From Welwitschia mirabilis (lineage: Eukaryota > Gnetophyta > Gnetopsida > Welwitschiales), in contig JBOZIK010000001.1 in assembly GCA_051453625.1 (NCBI GenBank), forward strand, positions 208,188,856 to 208,252,855: a stretch of 64,000 nucleotides of DNA. The letters run 5' to 3'. Under the pieces are notes generated by a model. That model had not been told where the DNA came from. It searched no databases and saw only the letters and a list, made by a program, of their open reading frames with translations. Numbering within the stretch: the stretch's first letter is position 1; each line of letters opens with the position of its first letter. A program made the position numbers and the translations under genes. Below are positions 22,751 through 34,044 of this stretch, piece by piece.

Positions 22751-24472
22751 TATTGCAGTGTGAATTTATGCAATCTTTAAGTTCTTTAGGTAAGACCTAT
22801 AAATCATAATACTTGCAAAACACATTCTCTAGTTTAGATAAGAGTTAACCCAAATATCATAATTCCAACAAAGGCACTAGACTTAGAGTTAGAGAATTGA
22901 TTTCCTAAAAGTATTTTTTGGTTTTTTGTCTTTAAATAATTGAAAGTAAACAATAATGTAAAATGTAATTTAGGATAAACAGATATGAAATGAAATGGAT
23001 AAGAATGGAAATGAAATGAAATCTAATTGGATCATAATTCTTCTATTACAAGAAATAGCTGTCTATAGTTTAAATTAATTAAGAAGAATTCATTACTTGA
23101 TCCTAATCAATGTGAACTATAAGATATGCTAAATAGAATATGAAATGAAATACAGCTTTGAAATAAAATAATAAGGAAAATCTAAACTAATAGCATTAAC
23201 CTTAATAAAGGTTACTCTTATGATCTAAATAAATTATAGAATTGTCATCAAACTATAACCAACTTAAACCATAAGGAACATAAACATAATTGAAGTGAAA
23301 AGAGAATTTAAATTAATTATAAAACTTTTACATCCACTTATAATAAAGTAGCAGCTCCTAAATGAAGTATTCTCAGCTTAACACCAAGAGTGACTTCTCT
23401 TTATAGCTATTGAATGAAACTCTTATCCTTCAATATTTTGTCACAAGAGCATCAAGTATAAAAGACGAAAATAAAAGTGAAGAAAAGGGAGGGTATTTAT
23501 AGGTTTTCATTAAAGTTCCAGAAGCTTAATCCTACAAGCTAAAGAAGAAACCTAGTAGCCCAAATGGATTGCATGACCCCATTACAAAGATAATTCTTTT
23601 CTTCCATAGAGAATAGCTATCATCCTGACTATTATGAGGATGATATAGGAGATGTTACTTTACATTAAAAGATGTTCCATCAGCTTCAAGNNNNNNNNNN
23701 NNNNNNNNNNNNNNNNNNNNNNNNNNNNNNNNNNNNNNNNNNNNNNNNNNNNNNNNNNNNNNNNNNNNNNNNNNNNNNNNNNNNNNNNNNTCTAAATAAA
23801 TTATAGAATTGTCATTAAACTATAACCAACTTAAACCATAAGGGACATAAACATAATTGAAGTAAAAAGAGAATTTAAATTAATCATAAAACTTTTACAT
23901 CCATTTATAACAAAGTAGCAGCTCCTAAATGAAGTATTCTCAGCTTAACACCAAGAGTAACTTCTCTTTGTAGCTATTGAATGGAACTCTTATCCTTCAA
24001 TCTTTTGTCACAAGAGCATTAGGTATAAAAGATGGAAACAAAAGTGAAGGAAATGGNNNNNNNNNNTCTATAGAGAATAGCTATCATCCTAACTATTATG
24101 AGGATGATATAGAAGATGTTACTCTACATTAAAAGATGTTCCATCAGCTTCAGGCCTTACTATCAGCCCCTTAATGTTTGTCCAAGTTAGCAGTGCTATT
24201 ATCCTACCTATTATGGGAATAACATAGGGAACAACATGCTTCTTCATCTTCAACCTCAAAGATAAATTAGTCTTTTGCTCAGTACCTTCTTCCTCCAAAG
24301 TAGGAAATGTTAGAATAAGTTTGAGAAACCTTAAAATATGATAAGAACTACATATTTTAATGATCATATTATCTATCTTTCATAAGCATCAGTATTGCAT
24401 TTACATCTATATAAAAGTCCTATAAAATCACTTAAAATACATCATTAAATTCCTATAAATGGCATTACAACA
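22751..24472 (-). repeat. E4 3' LTR (contains an assembly duplication)
   Basis: Homologous to 34045-35703 throughout. On the minus strand it starts TGTTGTAATGCC at 24472 and ends at 22751, where the terminal CA has become TA. Positions 23226-23690 and 23791-24153 repeat each other around the gap 23691-23790; a 10-N gap lies at 24057-24066. It contains inverted-repeat motif copies at about 23616-23650, 24081-24112 and 24187-24232. Confidence 0.88.
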
Positions 24473-26690
24473 TATCCCTCTACTTAGCCTTGTCAGTACC
24501 TAACAAAGTAAATGATCAACTATATTGTGAGCCAGTTTGCCTAAGATAAATAATAACTTAGAAACATGTAAATTTAGGTAAATTTAATTATATACGAAAA
24601 GATATTAAAAACCAATTAATTGATAAGCATATTGACATATTCATAAGGCTCTTAGTTAAACACATTGCCATAGAATGAATGAGTGTCATACACATATTAA
24701 AATCATAAAATGTAATGATGATAGCTTAGAACATGATATTGGACTAATGTAATAAACTTAAGTAGTGATAATCTCAAAATAATAATGCATCTTAATTCAT
24801 TAGTATAATCACCAAAGGTAAAGTACAAGAGTAAATATAGCATGTTTTATCCTTTAGATGATCTAAAACATTACTACAAGAAGGCTTTATGAGTGTGTTA
24901 CTTATGCTCCTGAAAGAAAAAGTCCATGAAGTTCATTCAAGTAAAAAGAAATCTCATCTAGAAAACTCATCATAGATATGTATCGTGAAAGCTTAGAACA
25001 TGATCCTTTAGATTTTAAATTTTTTTTGGCTTAAAATCACGAAAGAATGCTTAGAACGATGTCTTGCTCTTCCCTTTCCTCCCCTTCCCCCCTCATAGGT
25101 AAAGCAAAACATCTCATATTATACCAAATAAAAAGGAAAAGTATCATCCCAGCTATCATNNNNNNNNNNNNNNNNNNNNNNNNNNNNNNNNNNNNNNNNN
25201 NNNNNNNNNNNNNNNNNNNNNNNNNNNNNNNNNNNNNNNNNNNNNNNNNNNNNNNNNNNCAGCTTATATTACACCAAATAAAATGGAAAAGTATCATCCT
25301 AGCTATCATGGGGATAACAGTGATTAAAACATTTGTTTGGAAAGAGAGGAAAACCAAAAAAATCTAAAAACAAATAAGCATGTAAAAAGTAGTAGAAAAA
25401 GCAGAAAAAGATAGAAAGTAAAAAATTATCCTGAAAAACATGACATGGTGAAAAGATATCTATGGAAAAGAAGAAAATGCACTAAGTAGATAGAAGTAAT
25501 GCTCAAAGAATCCTCAAATGTAGTCAAAATAATTGAAAAAGAAGAATTGAGAATCATCAGATCATGGTAACATGTCAAAAAGATAACAACAATCCTCTAT
25601 AGAAATTATGGAAAAACATCAATAGAAAAGTACAAAATGATTAGATCCATAATATTGTGCTAAAAAAGTAATGAAAATGACTTTGAAAAATCCAATAAAA
25701 TAGGCAAAGAAAAACAAAATGAAAATGAATAATGAGGAACATGAAGAAGATTACTTACTTACTCTAAATTATAATCTAATAAATTACCTTGGTAACAATC
25801 ATTAAATTACTTAATGAAAGTTGCATAACAATATGTAAAAACGTCATAAAGTACCACTCAAATAGGCAATGATTATGATAATGTCAAGTATGTTTAATGT
25901 TATTAAAAAATGAATGATAAGATAAAAAACTGTTAAAATAAGAACTTATAAGCTATCATCTCAAGACAAAACTAGAATCCAACAAAGTAAAGTAATCATG
26001 TAAATTACTATGAATAAGTAAATAAAATGAGTCTAAAAAATAAGTAATTCCTCTAATAACACAAGGGACATTACTGATATCATAACCTCTAAGTATAATT
26101 TTATTCTACCATGATAAGGGAACTAAAACCACTATCAGAGGAGTAAGGACTTATACAACATGGCCAACTGAACCCTCAGTGAAGTTTCCACAACTATCAT
26201 ATTACACTACTAAAGGCATAACTTGAGAATATTTAACCTAGTGCACTTATAGCAAGACATTATGAGAGCATGTTTTTAGATATAATATGAAAGAGCATGA
26301 TCTTTATTTTATTTCTTGCTTTATTTCTTTCTTCTTCTTCTTCTTCTTCTTTTTATACTAAATTCCATATTATCAAGTACTCGTAAGGATAAAAGTAAAG
26401 TGATGAGATAAATAATAAGAAATAACATGCTAAAACAACTCATTACTCGCACTATTGAAAGAGAACAAAAGAATCAAGGCATATTCCTTCAAAATAAAGT
26501 TCATAGAAATATGAATGTCTTAAGATTAGATAAATCCAATCTTATCATTTAAAATGCCCAAGTAAAATATTACTAATCATGAAAACTTTATAAAATAAAT
26601 ACATAAGTCAAGTTTAAGATATTCAAGTGATAACATGATGTTAACAGAAGGAATAAGTTAAGAAGGAACTTAGATAATGACAAGAGGAAG
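24473..26690 (-). other. E4 3' spacer between integrase and 3' LTR
   Basis: About 2.2 kb without recognisable coding. Athila elements often carry an envelope-like ORF here, but none is seen. A purine-rich minus-strand tract (AGTAGAGGGATA) lies next to the LTR edge at 24473. A C-rich patch with an inverted-repeat motif copy lies at 25060-25330, duplicated around the gap 25160-25259. A (CTT)n microsatellite lies at 26331-26352. Confidence 0.5.
26331..26352 (+). repeat. (CTT)n microsatellite
   Basis: About seven consecutive CTT units followed by T residues, inside the E4 3' spacer. Confidence 0.9.
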
Positions 26691-26699
26691 ATCCTCCTC

Positions 26700-28640
26700 A
26701 TTGAGAGGGACTTCCAAGATAAGTGCTTCTATCATGTTCAATGTTTCATTAGTAGATGACTCATAAAGTTTTAGGGTTTATCCATTAAAATTTTGAATTT
26801 CTCTATTATTTAAATTAAATATTTTAACTAAGCCATTTGAATGTACTTTTTCTATAAGATAAGGATCTAACTATTTAAAAGTTAGCTTCTTGTATAAAAG
26901 GTGTACTTGATTGTTATATAAAATAATAAGTAAATTAGGTTCAAATTACTTATGGATAATCTTTTTGTCATGTTTAAACTTGGCTTGGGCTTTATAAATG
27001 AGTTGACAATGTAAGGCATGAGTACATTTTTCATCTAAATGGTCAAGTTGAGCTAATCGAGTTCTAAGATTTTTTCATCTAAGTCAATAAGGCTACACTA
27101 ATGGTGGATCAATAGGAGTTATAGCAAATATTAACTAGTATAATACAAAATTTTCCGTACACAAGTTCATATGGTGAGAAACCTAAGAANNNNNNNNNNN
27201 NNNNNNNNNNNNNNNNNNNNNNNNNNNNNNNNNNNNNNNNNNNNNNNNNNNNNNNNNNNNNNNNNNNNNNNNNNNNNNNNNNNNNNNNNNNNNNNNNNNN
27301 NNNNNNNNNNNNNNNNNNNNNNNNNNNNNNNNNNNNNNNNNNNNNNNNNNNNNNNNNNNNNNNNNNNNNNNNNNNNNNNNNNNNNNNNNNNNNNNNNNNN
27401 NNNNNNNNNNNNNNNNNNNNNNNNNNNNNNNNNNNNNNNNNNNNNNNNNNNNNNNNNNNNNNNNNNNNNNNNNNNNNNNNNNNNNNNNNNNNNNNNNNNN
27501 NNNNNNNNNNNNNNNNNNNNNNNNNNNNNNNNNNNNNNNNNNNNNNNNNNNNNNNNNNNNNNNNNNNNNNNNNNNNNNNNNNNNNNNNNNNNNNNNNNNN
27601 NNNNNNNNNNNNNNNNNNNNNNNNNNNNNNNNNNNNNNNNNNNNNNNNNNNNNNNNNNNNNNNNNNNNNNNNNNNNNNNNNNNNNNNNNNNNNNNNNNNN
27701 NNNNNNNNNNNNNNNNNNNNNNNNNNNNNNNNNNNNNNNNNNNNNNNNNNNNNNNNNNNNNNNNNNNNNNNNNNNNNNNNNNNNNNNNNNNNNNNNNNNN
27801 NNNNNNNNNNNNNNNNNNNNNNNNNNNNNNNNNNNNNNNNNNNNNNNNNNNNNNNNNNNNNNNNAACTTGGCTTGGGCTTTATAAATGAGTTGACAATGT
27901 AAGGCATGAGTACATTTTCCATCTAAATGGTCAAGTTGAGCTAATTAAGTTCTAATATATTTTCATCTAAGTCAATAAGGCTACGTTGATGGTGGATCAA
28001 TAAGAGTTATAGCAAATATTAACTAGTACAATACAAAATTTTTCGTACACAAGTTCATATGGTGAGAAACCTAAGAAGTTACACCAAGTGGTACAGTAAG
28101 CTCAAATAACATCATTAAGTATAGAGAACCATGTCTTTCTATTGATAAAGACTAATTTTTGAAGCATATAATTTCTCTATTTGTTTCTTTAGCTTGGTCA
28201 TTAGTTTGAGGATGACAAGCACATGCAATTCTATGTTTAATACCAATGGATAAAAGAAGTTTTTGAATTCCCTAGAAGATATGAGTTTGAACAAAATTGA
28301 AAATGGTTTAGGCATCATTTTTGGTAGTAGTAATAGCTTCTACCCATTTGGTAAAATAATTAATAGCTATTAGAATATAATGTTTGTGATGATAATATGG
28401 TTTAATCAGGCCTAAAAAGTTAATTTTCCAATAATTAAAAGATTCATATTCAAGTATAAATTTGAGGGTTATATCTTGAAAATGAGTTAGGCTACCATAA
28501 TGTAACACAAATCACACCTTCTAACAAAGTTAAATGAATCTTTGAAAAGGGTAGGCCAGTAAAAACTAGAGTGAAAAACTTTCATGATAGTTTTTTAGCC
28601 CTTAAAGTATTCCCTACATAATCCACCATGGCAAAGTTTT
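26700..28640 (-). pseudogene. E4 integrase remnant
   Basis: Integrase inserts the DNA copy. On the minus strand from about 28640: a zinc-binding region ending FHSSFYWPTLFKDSF and NFVRRCDLC. Then the catalytic core start INFLGLIKPYYHHKHYILIA, followed by INYFTKWVEAITTTKNDA (28308-28430). After a 675-N gap (27190-27864, with duplicated flanks 26977-27189 and 27865-28077) comes the C-terminal part with RLAQLDHLDEKCTHALH, KFKHDKKIIHK and NLNNREIQNFNG. These blocks match the Athila-type integrase C-terminus. The frame is broken in many places. Confidence 0.8.
27190..27864. other. Assembly gap (675 N) in E4 integrase
   Basis: Unknown sequence. The flanks on both sides are copies of the same ~212 bp of integrase, so the gap may be partly or wholly artificial. 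Confidence 0.95.
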
Positions 28641-28663
28641 AGGATTTCTAAGCTTTCCCACTC

Positions 28664-29180
28664 ATGCACATACTTATGCATGATTTAGCCTTTACATCTT
28701 TTATAAAGATGGGGTTCATTCCACCCATAATCACCAATCCTATGGAGAAAATATTTACATTGGTTAAGAATCCAGTGCTAAGGTATTTTCATAGTAATAA
28801 AATAGTTTATAATATCATTATACTAAGGAGCAGGATGAGTAGAAGAGATGACATAAATTTCCTCAATCATAAAAAGTTTCTCATTTGGAAAAGAGTTATT
28901 TATGATAAGTTCATAATGAGGATAAGAAAGTCAAAATACATAACCAGCAATACTATTCTATTTTCTAGCTTTATTGATGATGGTGAGATTAAATTCTTGC
29001 ATGAAAATGATCCACCAAATAAGTATGGCACTAGAATCTTTCTTAGTCATAAGATAGTAAATGGCAACATGATTAGTATAAACATTGATGTGGAATGATA
29101 AGCATTTCCCTCTTAGTAGTGGTATAATTAGATTGAGCTTGAGATAAAGTTTTACTAAAATAGGACATGACTTTAAAATC
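28664..29180 (-). pseudogene. E4 RNase H remnant and linker to integrase
   Basis: RNase H removes the RNA strand during reverse transcription. On the minus strand at 29073-29180 the frame reads DFKVMSYFSKTLSQAQSNYT followed by TTKREML, the standard block of plant Ty3 elements (Y-x-S-K-T-L-x-x-A-Q-x-N-Y-T-T-T-E-K-E) with the later Glu region partly preserved. The 171-N gap 29181-29351 lies immediately upstream in the element's sense. The stretch to 28664 is the decayed linker; the long open plus-strand frame there is a shadow. Confidence 0.7.
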
Positions 29181-29604
29181 NNNNNNNNNNNNNNNNNNNN
29201 NNNNNNNNNNNNNNNNNNNNNNNNNNNNNNNNNNNNNNNNNNNNNNNNNNNNNNNNNNNNNNNNNNNNNNNNNNNNNNNNNNNNNNNNNNNNNNNNNNNN
29301 NNNNNNNNNNNNNNNNNNNNNNNNNNNNNNNNNNNNNNNNNNNNNNNNNNNCTTTTTCATGTAAGGAGTAAAGTGTTTTATAAATTTTGGCATAATCATG
29401 AATAATATGATGATAAAAATCAACATGATCAAGGAATGATCTAACTTATTTGATACTAGTTAAAGGGTCAAGGTTTTTAATGATAATAACTTTGGTAGAA
29501 TCTATTATAATCCCTTCCTTTGAAATGTGATATCCTAAAATAATTCCCTAGTTGATAAGAAGAAAACCCTTTTCCCAACTCAAATGTAAGCCACTTTCTA
29601 TACA

Positions 29605-30060
29605 TTAATCTAAAACTNNNNNNNNNNNNNNNNNNNNNNNNNNNNNNNNNNNNNNNNNNNNNNNNNNNNNNNNNNNNNNNNNNNNNNNNNNNNNNNNNNN
29701 NNNNNNNNNNNNNNNNNNNNNNNNNNNNNNNNNNNNNNNNNNNNNNNNNNNNNNNAAGAGCGTTTTGCTAAAGGTAAAGATTCCAAAGGATAAGAGAAAG
29801 GTTATTTTAGCTTGATCCTCACTTGCCATACAAATTTGATTATAACCACTATACCCGTAAAGAAAATAGTAGTAGGCATAACCTTGGATTCTATTAAGTA
29901 CATGGTCAAAAAAGAGTAAAGAAAAATGATTCTTTTTAGTGACCTCATTAAGTTTTCTGAAATCAATGCACATTCTCCATTTTTCCCCTTTCTCTGGAGC
30001 TACTGTCAAGGGGCTAACCCACTCACTATCTAATATAGCATATATGATCTTAGCATCCAT
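29605..30060 (-). pseudogene. E4 reverse transcriptase remnant
   Basis: Reverse transcriptase copies element RNA into DNA. The minus-strand frame reads ILDSEWVSPLTVAPEKG, WRMCIDFRKLNEVTKKNHF and FLYGYSGYNQICMASEDQ, then FGIFTFSKTL before a 138-N gap (29618-29755). This covers RT blocks 1-3. The usual D in F-L-D-G-Y-S-G-Y is Y here. The region holding the catalytic Y-x-D-D lies in the gap or in the unclear sequence 29352-29617. It is the longest open coding stretch of E4 and diagnostic for the Athila/Tat branch. Confidence 0.85.
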
Positions 30061-30942
30061 AAGTTTAATGATTTCATCTTTAACTATTTCCTTAAGGGTT
30101 GGGTTGATCCTTCTTTGGGGTTACTTAATAGGTTTATAATTATCTTATAGGTAAATCTTGTATTGAACTATAAAAAGAGGTATGGCAGCTAAGTCTTTAT
30201 GAATCCATATAAAGGCATTTTCTTTAGAAGTTAAGAGGGAGATCAAGATAGATTCTTGTTGATAAGTCAGACAGTCACTTATTATCAAGGGTTTTTTCTA
30301 TTTGTCATATAGAAAAAATATATTTTAAACCTTAGGTAGTTTATTTAGTTCTAAGTTGAGGTTTTTAGCTATGGTTCCATCTATCATGGGGACAATAGAC
30401 ATGGAATGACACTCTACAAAAAGTTTTTCTATTAAGTAAATATGTTGAATTTCTTCCTAATCGATGTATTCTTCATCCTAAAACTTAAAATAGTGTGTTT
30501 CAGTTGATTCATCATATGAACTTGGCTCATGTATCATTGTCAATCTCTTTTTAATTGTCGATGTTGTACAAACAAGATTGGTTTAGTTTATTTTGTAAGT
30601 TAAACTCATTTCCTATGTATTNNNNNNNNNNNNNNNNNNNNNNNNNNNNNNNNNNNNNNNNNNNNNNNNNNNNNNNNNNNNNNNNNNNNNNNNNNNNNNN
30701 NNNNNNNNNNNNNNNNNNNNNTGGAATGACACTCTAAAAAAAGTTTTTCTATGAAGTAAATATGTTGAATTTCTTCCTAATTGATGTATTCTTCATCCTC
30801 AAACTCAAAATAGTGTGTTTCAGTTGGCTCATGTATCATTGTCAATCTCTCCTTAATTGTCGATGTTATACGAACAAGATTGGTTCAGTTTATTTTCTAA
30901 GTTAAACTCATTTCTTGTGTATTTTTTAGCAGCATTACATAC

Positions 30943-31308
30943 TTAAATGGTAAAATTTTTATTACCAAAATGACATCCCATCATCCCAGTCCATGTGTTA
31001 ATGATACAATAAGCAGTTGCATAAAAGGTTCTTTCNNNNNNNNNNNNNNNNNNNNNNNNNNNNNNNNNNNNNNNNNNNNNNNNNNNNNNNNNNNNNNNNN
31101 NNNNNNNNNNNNNNNNNNNNNNNNNNNNNNNNNNNNNNNNNNNNNNNNNNNNNNNNNNNNNNNNNNNNNNNNNNNNNNNNNNNNNNNNNNNNNNNNNNNN
31201 NNNNNNNNNNNNNNNNNNNNNNNNNNNNNNNNNNNNNNNNNNNACACTAGCTTCTATGTTAATTAAAGCCTTTTGAATTCTTTTGTTTCCTTCTAAGATG
31301 ACACTCAT
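30943..31308 (-). pseudogene. E4 protease remnant
   Basis: The minus-strand frame starts MSVILEGNKRIQKALINIEAS, where the catalytic D-T-G is altered to N-I-E, all explicable by G-to-A and C-to-T changes. After a 208-N gap (31036-31243) it continues ERTFYATAYCIINTWTGMM and GCHFGNKNFTI. E3 has the same block at 13830-13925. The segments 30402-30621/30722-30923 and 31298-31531/31632-31865 are duplicated flanks of 100-N gaps. Confidence 0.75.
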
Positions 31309-31899
31309 ACTTATAGCTCTAATTTCTTTAAATTTAGGACATTACTTTATGACTAAGTTGGAAATAGATAGAGCAATAAAGGATTTACTAGAAATGGTAC
31401 ATTTTTATTTTCTTCTTACTAGATCCTTTCACAACTTAAAATATTTAGGATTTTCTTGTAAGATTATTTAAAAAGGCAAATTGATATTTACCTCTTGCAT
31501 TAAGATTTTTGTATGTTCATCAAAGGTAAGANNNNNNNNNNNNNNNNNNNNNNNNNNNNNNNNNNNNNNNNNNNNNNNNNNNNNNNNNNNNNNNNNNNNN
31601 NNNNNNNNNNNNNNNNNNNNNNNNNNNNNNNAGATGACACTCATACGTATAGCTCCAAGGTCTTTAATTTTAGGACATTACTTTATGACTAAGTTGGAAA
31701 TAGATAGAGCAATAAAGGCTGTGCTAGAAATGGTACATTTTTATTTTCTTCTTACTAGATCCTTCCACAACTTTAAATATTTAGGATTTTCTTGTAAGAT
31801 TATTTAAAAAGGTAAATTGATATTTACCTCTTGCATTAAGATTTTTGGATGTTCATCAAAGGTAAGATTCATATTTAATTAATCAATCTAAGGAGTAGA

Positions 31900-33250
31900 T
31901 GGTTTCTTTCCTTTGTTTTCTTATGAAGAATTTTTAGTGGAGGTTTTAGTATTTGATATTGATGGGAAGTTATAGGAGTCTAAAATTTCTACATCATCTT
32001 CTTCATTTACTTCATTGTTTTTGAAATTTAAAACCTTATGAGTAGGAGGTGTTGTATTATTTCCACTTCTTGTTACTACTTTCAAATATTTATTACCTTC
32101 ATTTGGGTTTTCTAAATGTTGAGATGCAAAAGACCCTTATGGTCTTTGGTTGACAAGCATTATTTATTGGAGCACATTCACTATGTTCTTAATGTTGCTA
32201 TTAGTTTTTCCTTACACTTTTCTCATCTCTTCTATGAATTCTCTAAGTAGATCATTTAATTTTCTTGGAAGTTAAAGTTATTGGTTAGAATTTTTAATTT
32301 CTGAATGTATTTTTAAAAGGTGTTCATGTTGATTGTCCACCTAATCTTTGTCAAAATTAAGATTGAATTTTAAAGTTAGGTGTTCTTTAGCTAAAAGCAC
32401 AAACTTCTTTAAATATCCTTTCTTTATAAGATTGCAACAAGAGACATTCCTTAGTTGGATGAGAGTCATATTTATAAATTTGATAAGTTGAAATAATGGT
32501 TTCATCTTTCACTATCTTTGCATCAACTATCAATTATCTGTATTTCTCTAAGGCGGTAGTAAAATCTTTAGATAGATTGGTTGACCACTCCTCTCTTCTT
32601 ACTTATCATGTTTAACTTCCTTTAAATATTTTATGATTTGACCTACATTTAAATTTTCTTTAGTGGGTTTAGGGTAAGTTTGACTTATTTCTACTAGATT
32701 TTTCAACACACTCCATGCATTGTTTACACCTAAATTCAATAAGTTTCCTTTACAAGAAAAGTCTATAAATTGTTTAGTTTGACAATTCAATCTAAACTAA
32801 TTCTACTTTAATAAATTCATCAATAGGTTGGCATGATTTGCTATGATAAAATGCTCATAACCATAACATAATCCTCATGAGGTTATTATTGAAAGTTGGT
32901 CACTTCTTTTCTTCTTTTTTTTTAATGGAACTTTCACTTAAAAATAATTTGATAAAAACTTCTTATACTTGACTCCATGACATAAGACTCTTATGTAGAA
33001 TAATTTTGAGCCAAATTTTTACCCTTCCTCTAAGTGTAACTAGAAAAATAATCATATAGGTATAGTCACTAATATGTTTTTTTCCATTTCCTGAGCTAAG
33101 CACAAGTTGTCAAATGTTAGCTATATGTTGAAAAGGATCTTCCTCAGGTTCTCCCAAAAAAGTTGGATAAGCACTTATGTTTCTTAATTCTATATCATTA
33201 CCAAGAGGTAAATCAAAAGGATTTTGTATTTCATGTTTTCTATTGGAAGA
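31900..33250 (-). pseudogene. gag: E4 Gag remnant
   Basis: Minus strand. Near 33130-33230 the frame gives DLPLGNDIELRN and ISAYPTFLGEPEEDPFQHI, the conserved start of Athila-type Gag. Then comes LVTLRGRVKIWLK near 33010, and at 32599-32790 MNCQTKQFIDFSCKGNLLNL with NNAWSVLKNL. A partial zinc knuckle, IYDSHPTKECLLL, lies near 32440-32480, with the first two Cys lost. The remaining linker toward the protease is degenerate. The same blocks occur in E3 at 12000-12790. Confidence 0.72.
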
Positions 33251-33489
33251 GTAATGTTTTCATTTGAAGTAGAATTTCCTATTATGATTGAACTATTAGA
33301 TGAATTAACTTACTTTTATTTTTGTTATGATTTTGATACATTTGACATATTCAAAGAAATGACATGGTCTACTTCTATACTATAATTTTCTTTTGCAAAA
33401 TCTAATTCTAAAACAATAAAATTAGAAAAATCTTTTTCTTCAATTCTTAGAATTTGCATACCTGAGGGGTACATACTTGAATTTTATCC

Positions 33490-34023
33490 ATAGTTGATTA
33501 ATCCTTCTCTGATGTTTTCTTTAATCAAGTTTCACTCTCTCTGATATTTTGTCTTTCTACTAGAATTAACCATATCCCTATATGCTTAGGCAATAAATAG
33601 AGAACCAAAATAAAAAACAATAGATTGTTGTTCTCCTGATCATGGGAACAATATAGGGAACAATGATAACAATAACAGAAAATCAAACTTAGAAAAATGT
33701 TATAGAAAATTAAAAAATAGACTATCATCTAGGTTGTCATGGGGATGATAAAAAAGACAACATTATCTTTATTACTGTTCTAAAAATAGAAGAAAAACTG
33801 TAAAATAGAAAATAAATTTAAACTTTTAGAACTATCATTTACAATATTGTTGGAATAATAAAGAGGATGATAAGGATTCTAAAAACTATAGAAAATAAAA
33901 ATTGATGAAATAAACCTACTTTAAACTATGATAAAAGTATAGTACTATTTCAAATAAATAACCTAAATAGAAAATTCAAGGTGCTTATCTAGATAGTGAC
34001 AATTCTTTAGCTCCTTATAGCCT
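33490..34023 (-). other. E4 leader with inverted-repeat motif copies
   Basis: Non-coding region between primer site and Gag. It carries motif copies near 33635-33672 (GTTCTCC, TGATCATG, GGGAACAA), 33721-33750 (ACTATCATC, TTGTCATGGGGATGATA) and a weaker one at 33826-33880. It corresponds in position to 11443-11665 of E3. Confidence 0.55.
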
Positions 34024-34041
34024 TTCTTAGTAATGGCACCA
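34024..34041 (-). promoter_or_regulatory. E4 primer-binding site, tRNA-Asp type
   Basis: On the minus strand TGGTGCCATTACTAAGAA: 7 differences from the standard site, all G/C-to-A/T transitions. It lies 3 nt from the LTR edge at 34045. Confidence 0.82.
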
Positions 34042-34044
34042 AAA

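Noticed and set aside
27167-27922. Long open frames (over 240 codons) on both strands across 27190-27864
   Set aside because: They are open only because the sequence is N; the same holds for frames over 41743-42386 and 62896-63613.
28664-29098. 144-codon plus-strand open frame
   Set aside because: It lies antisense to the E4 RNase H and integrase linker and has no recognisable domain; antisense frames of C-depleted coding sequence stay open easily.
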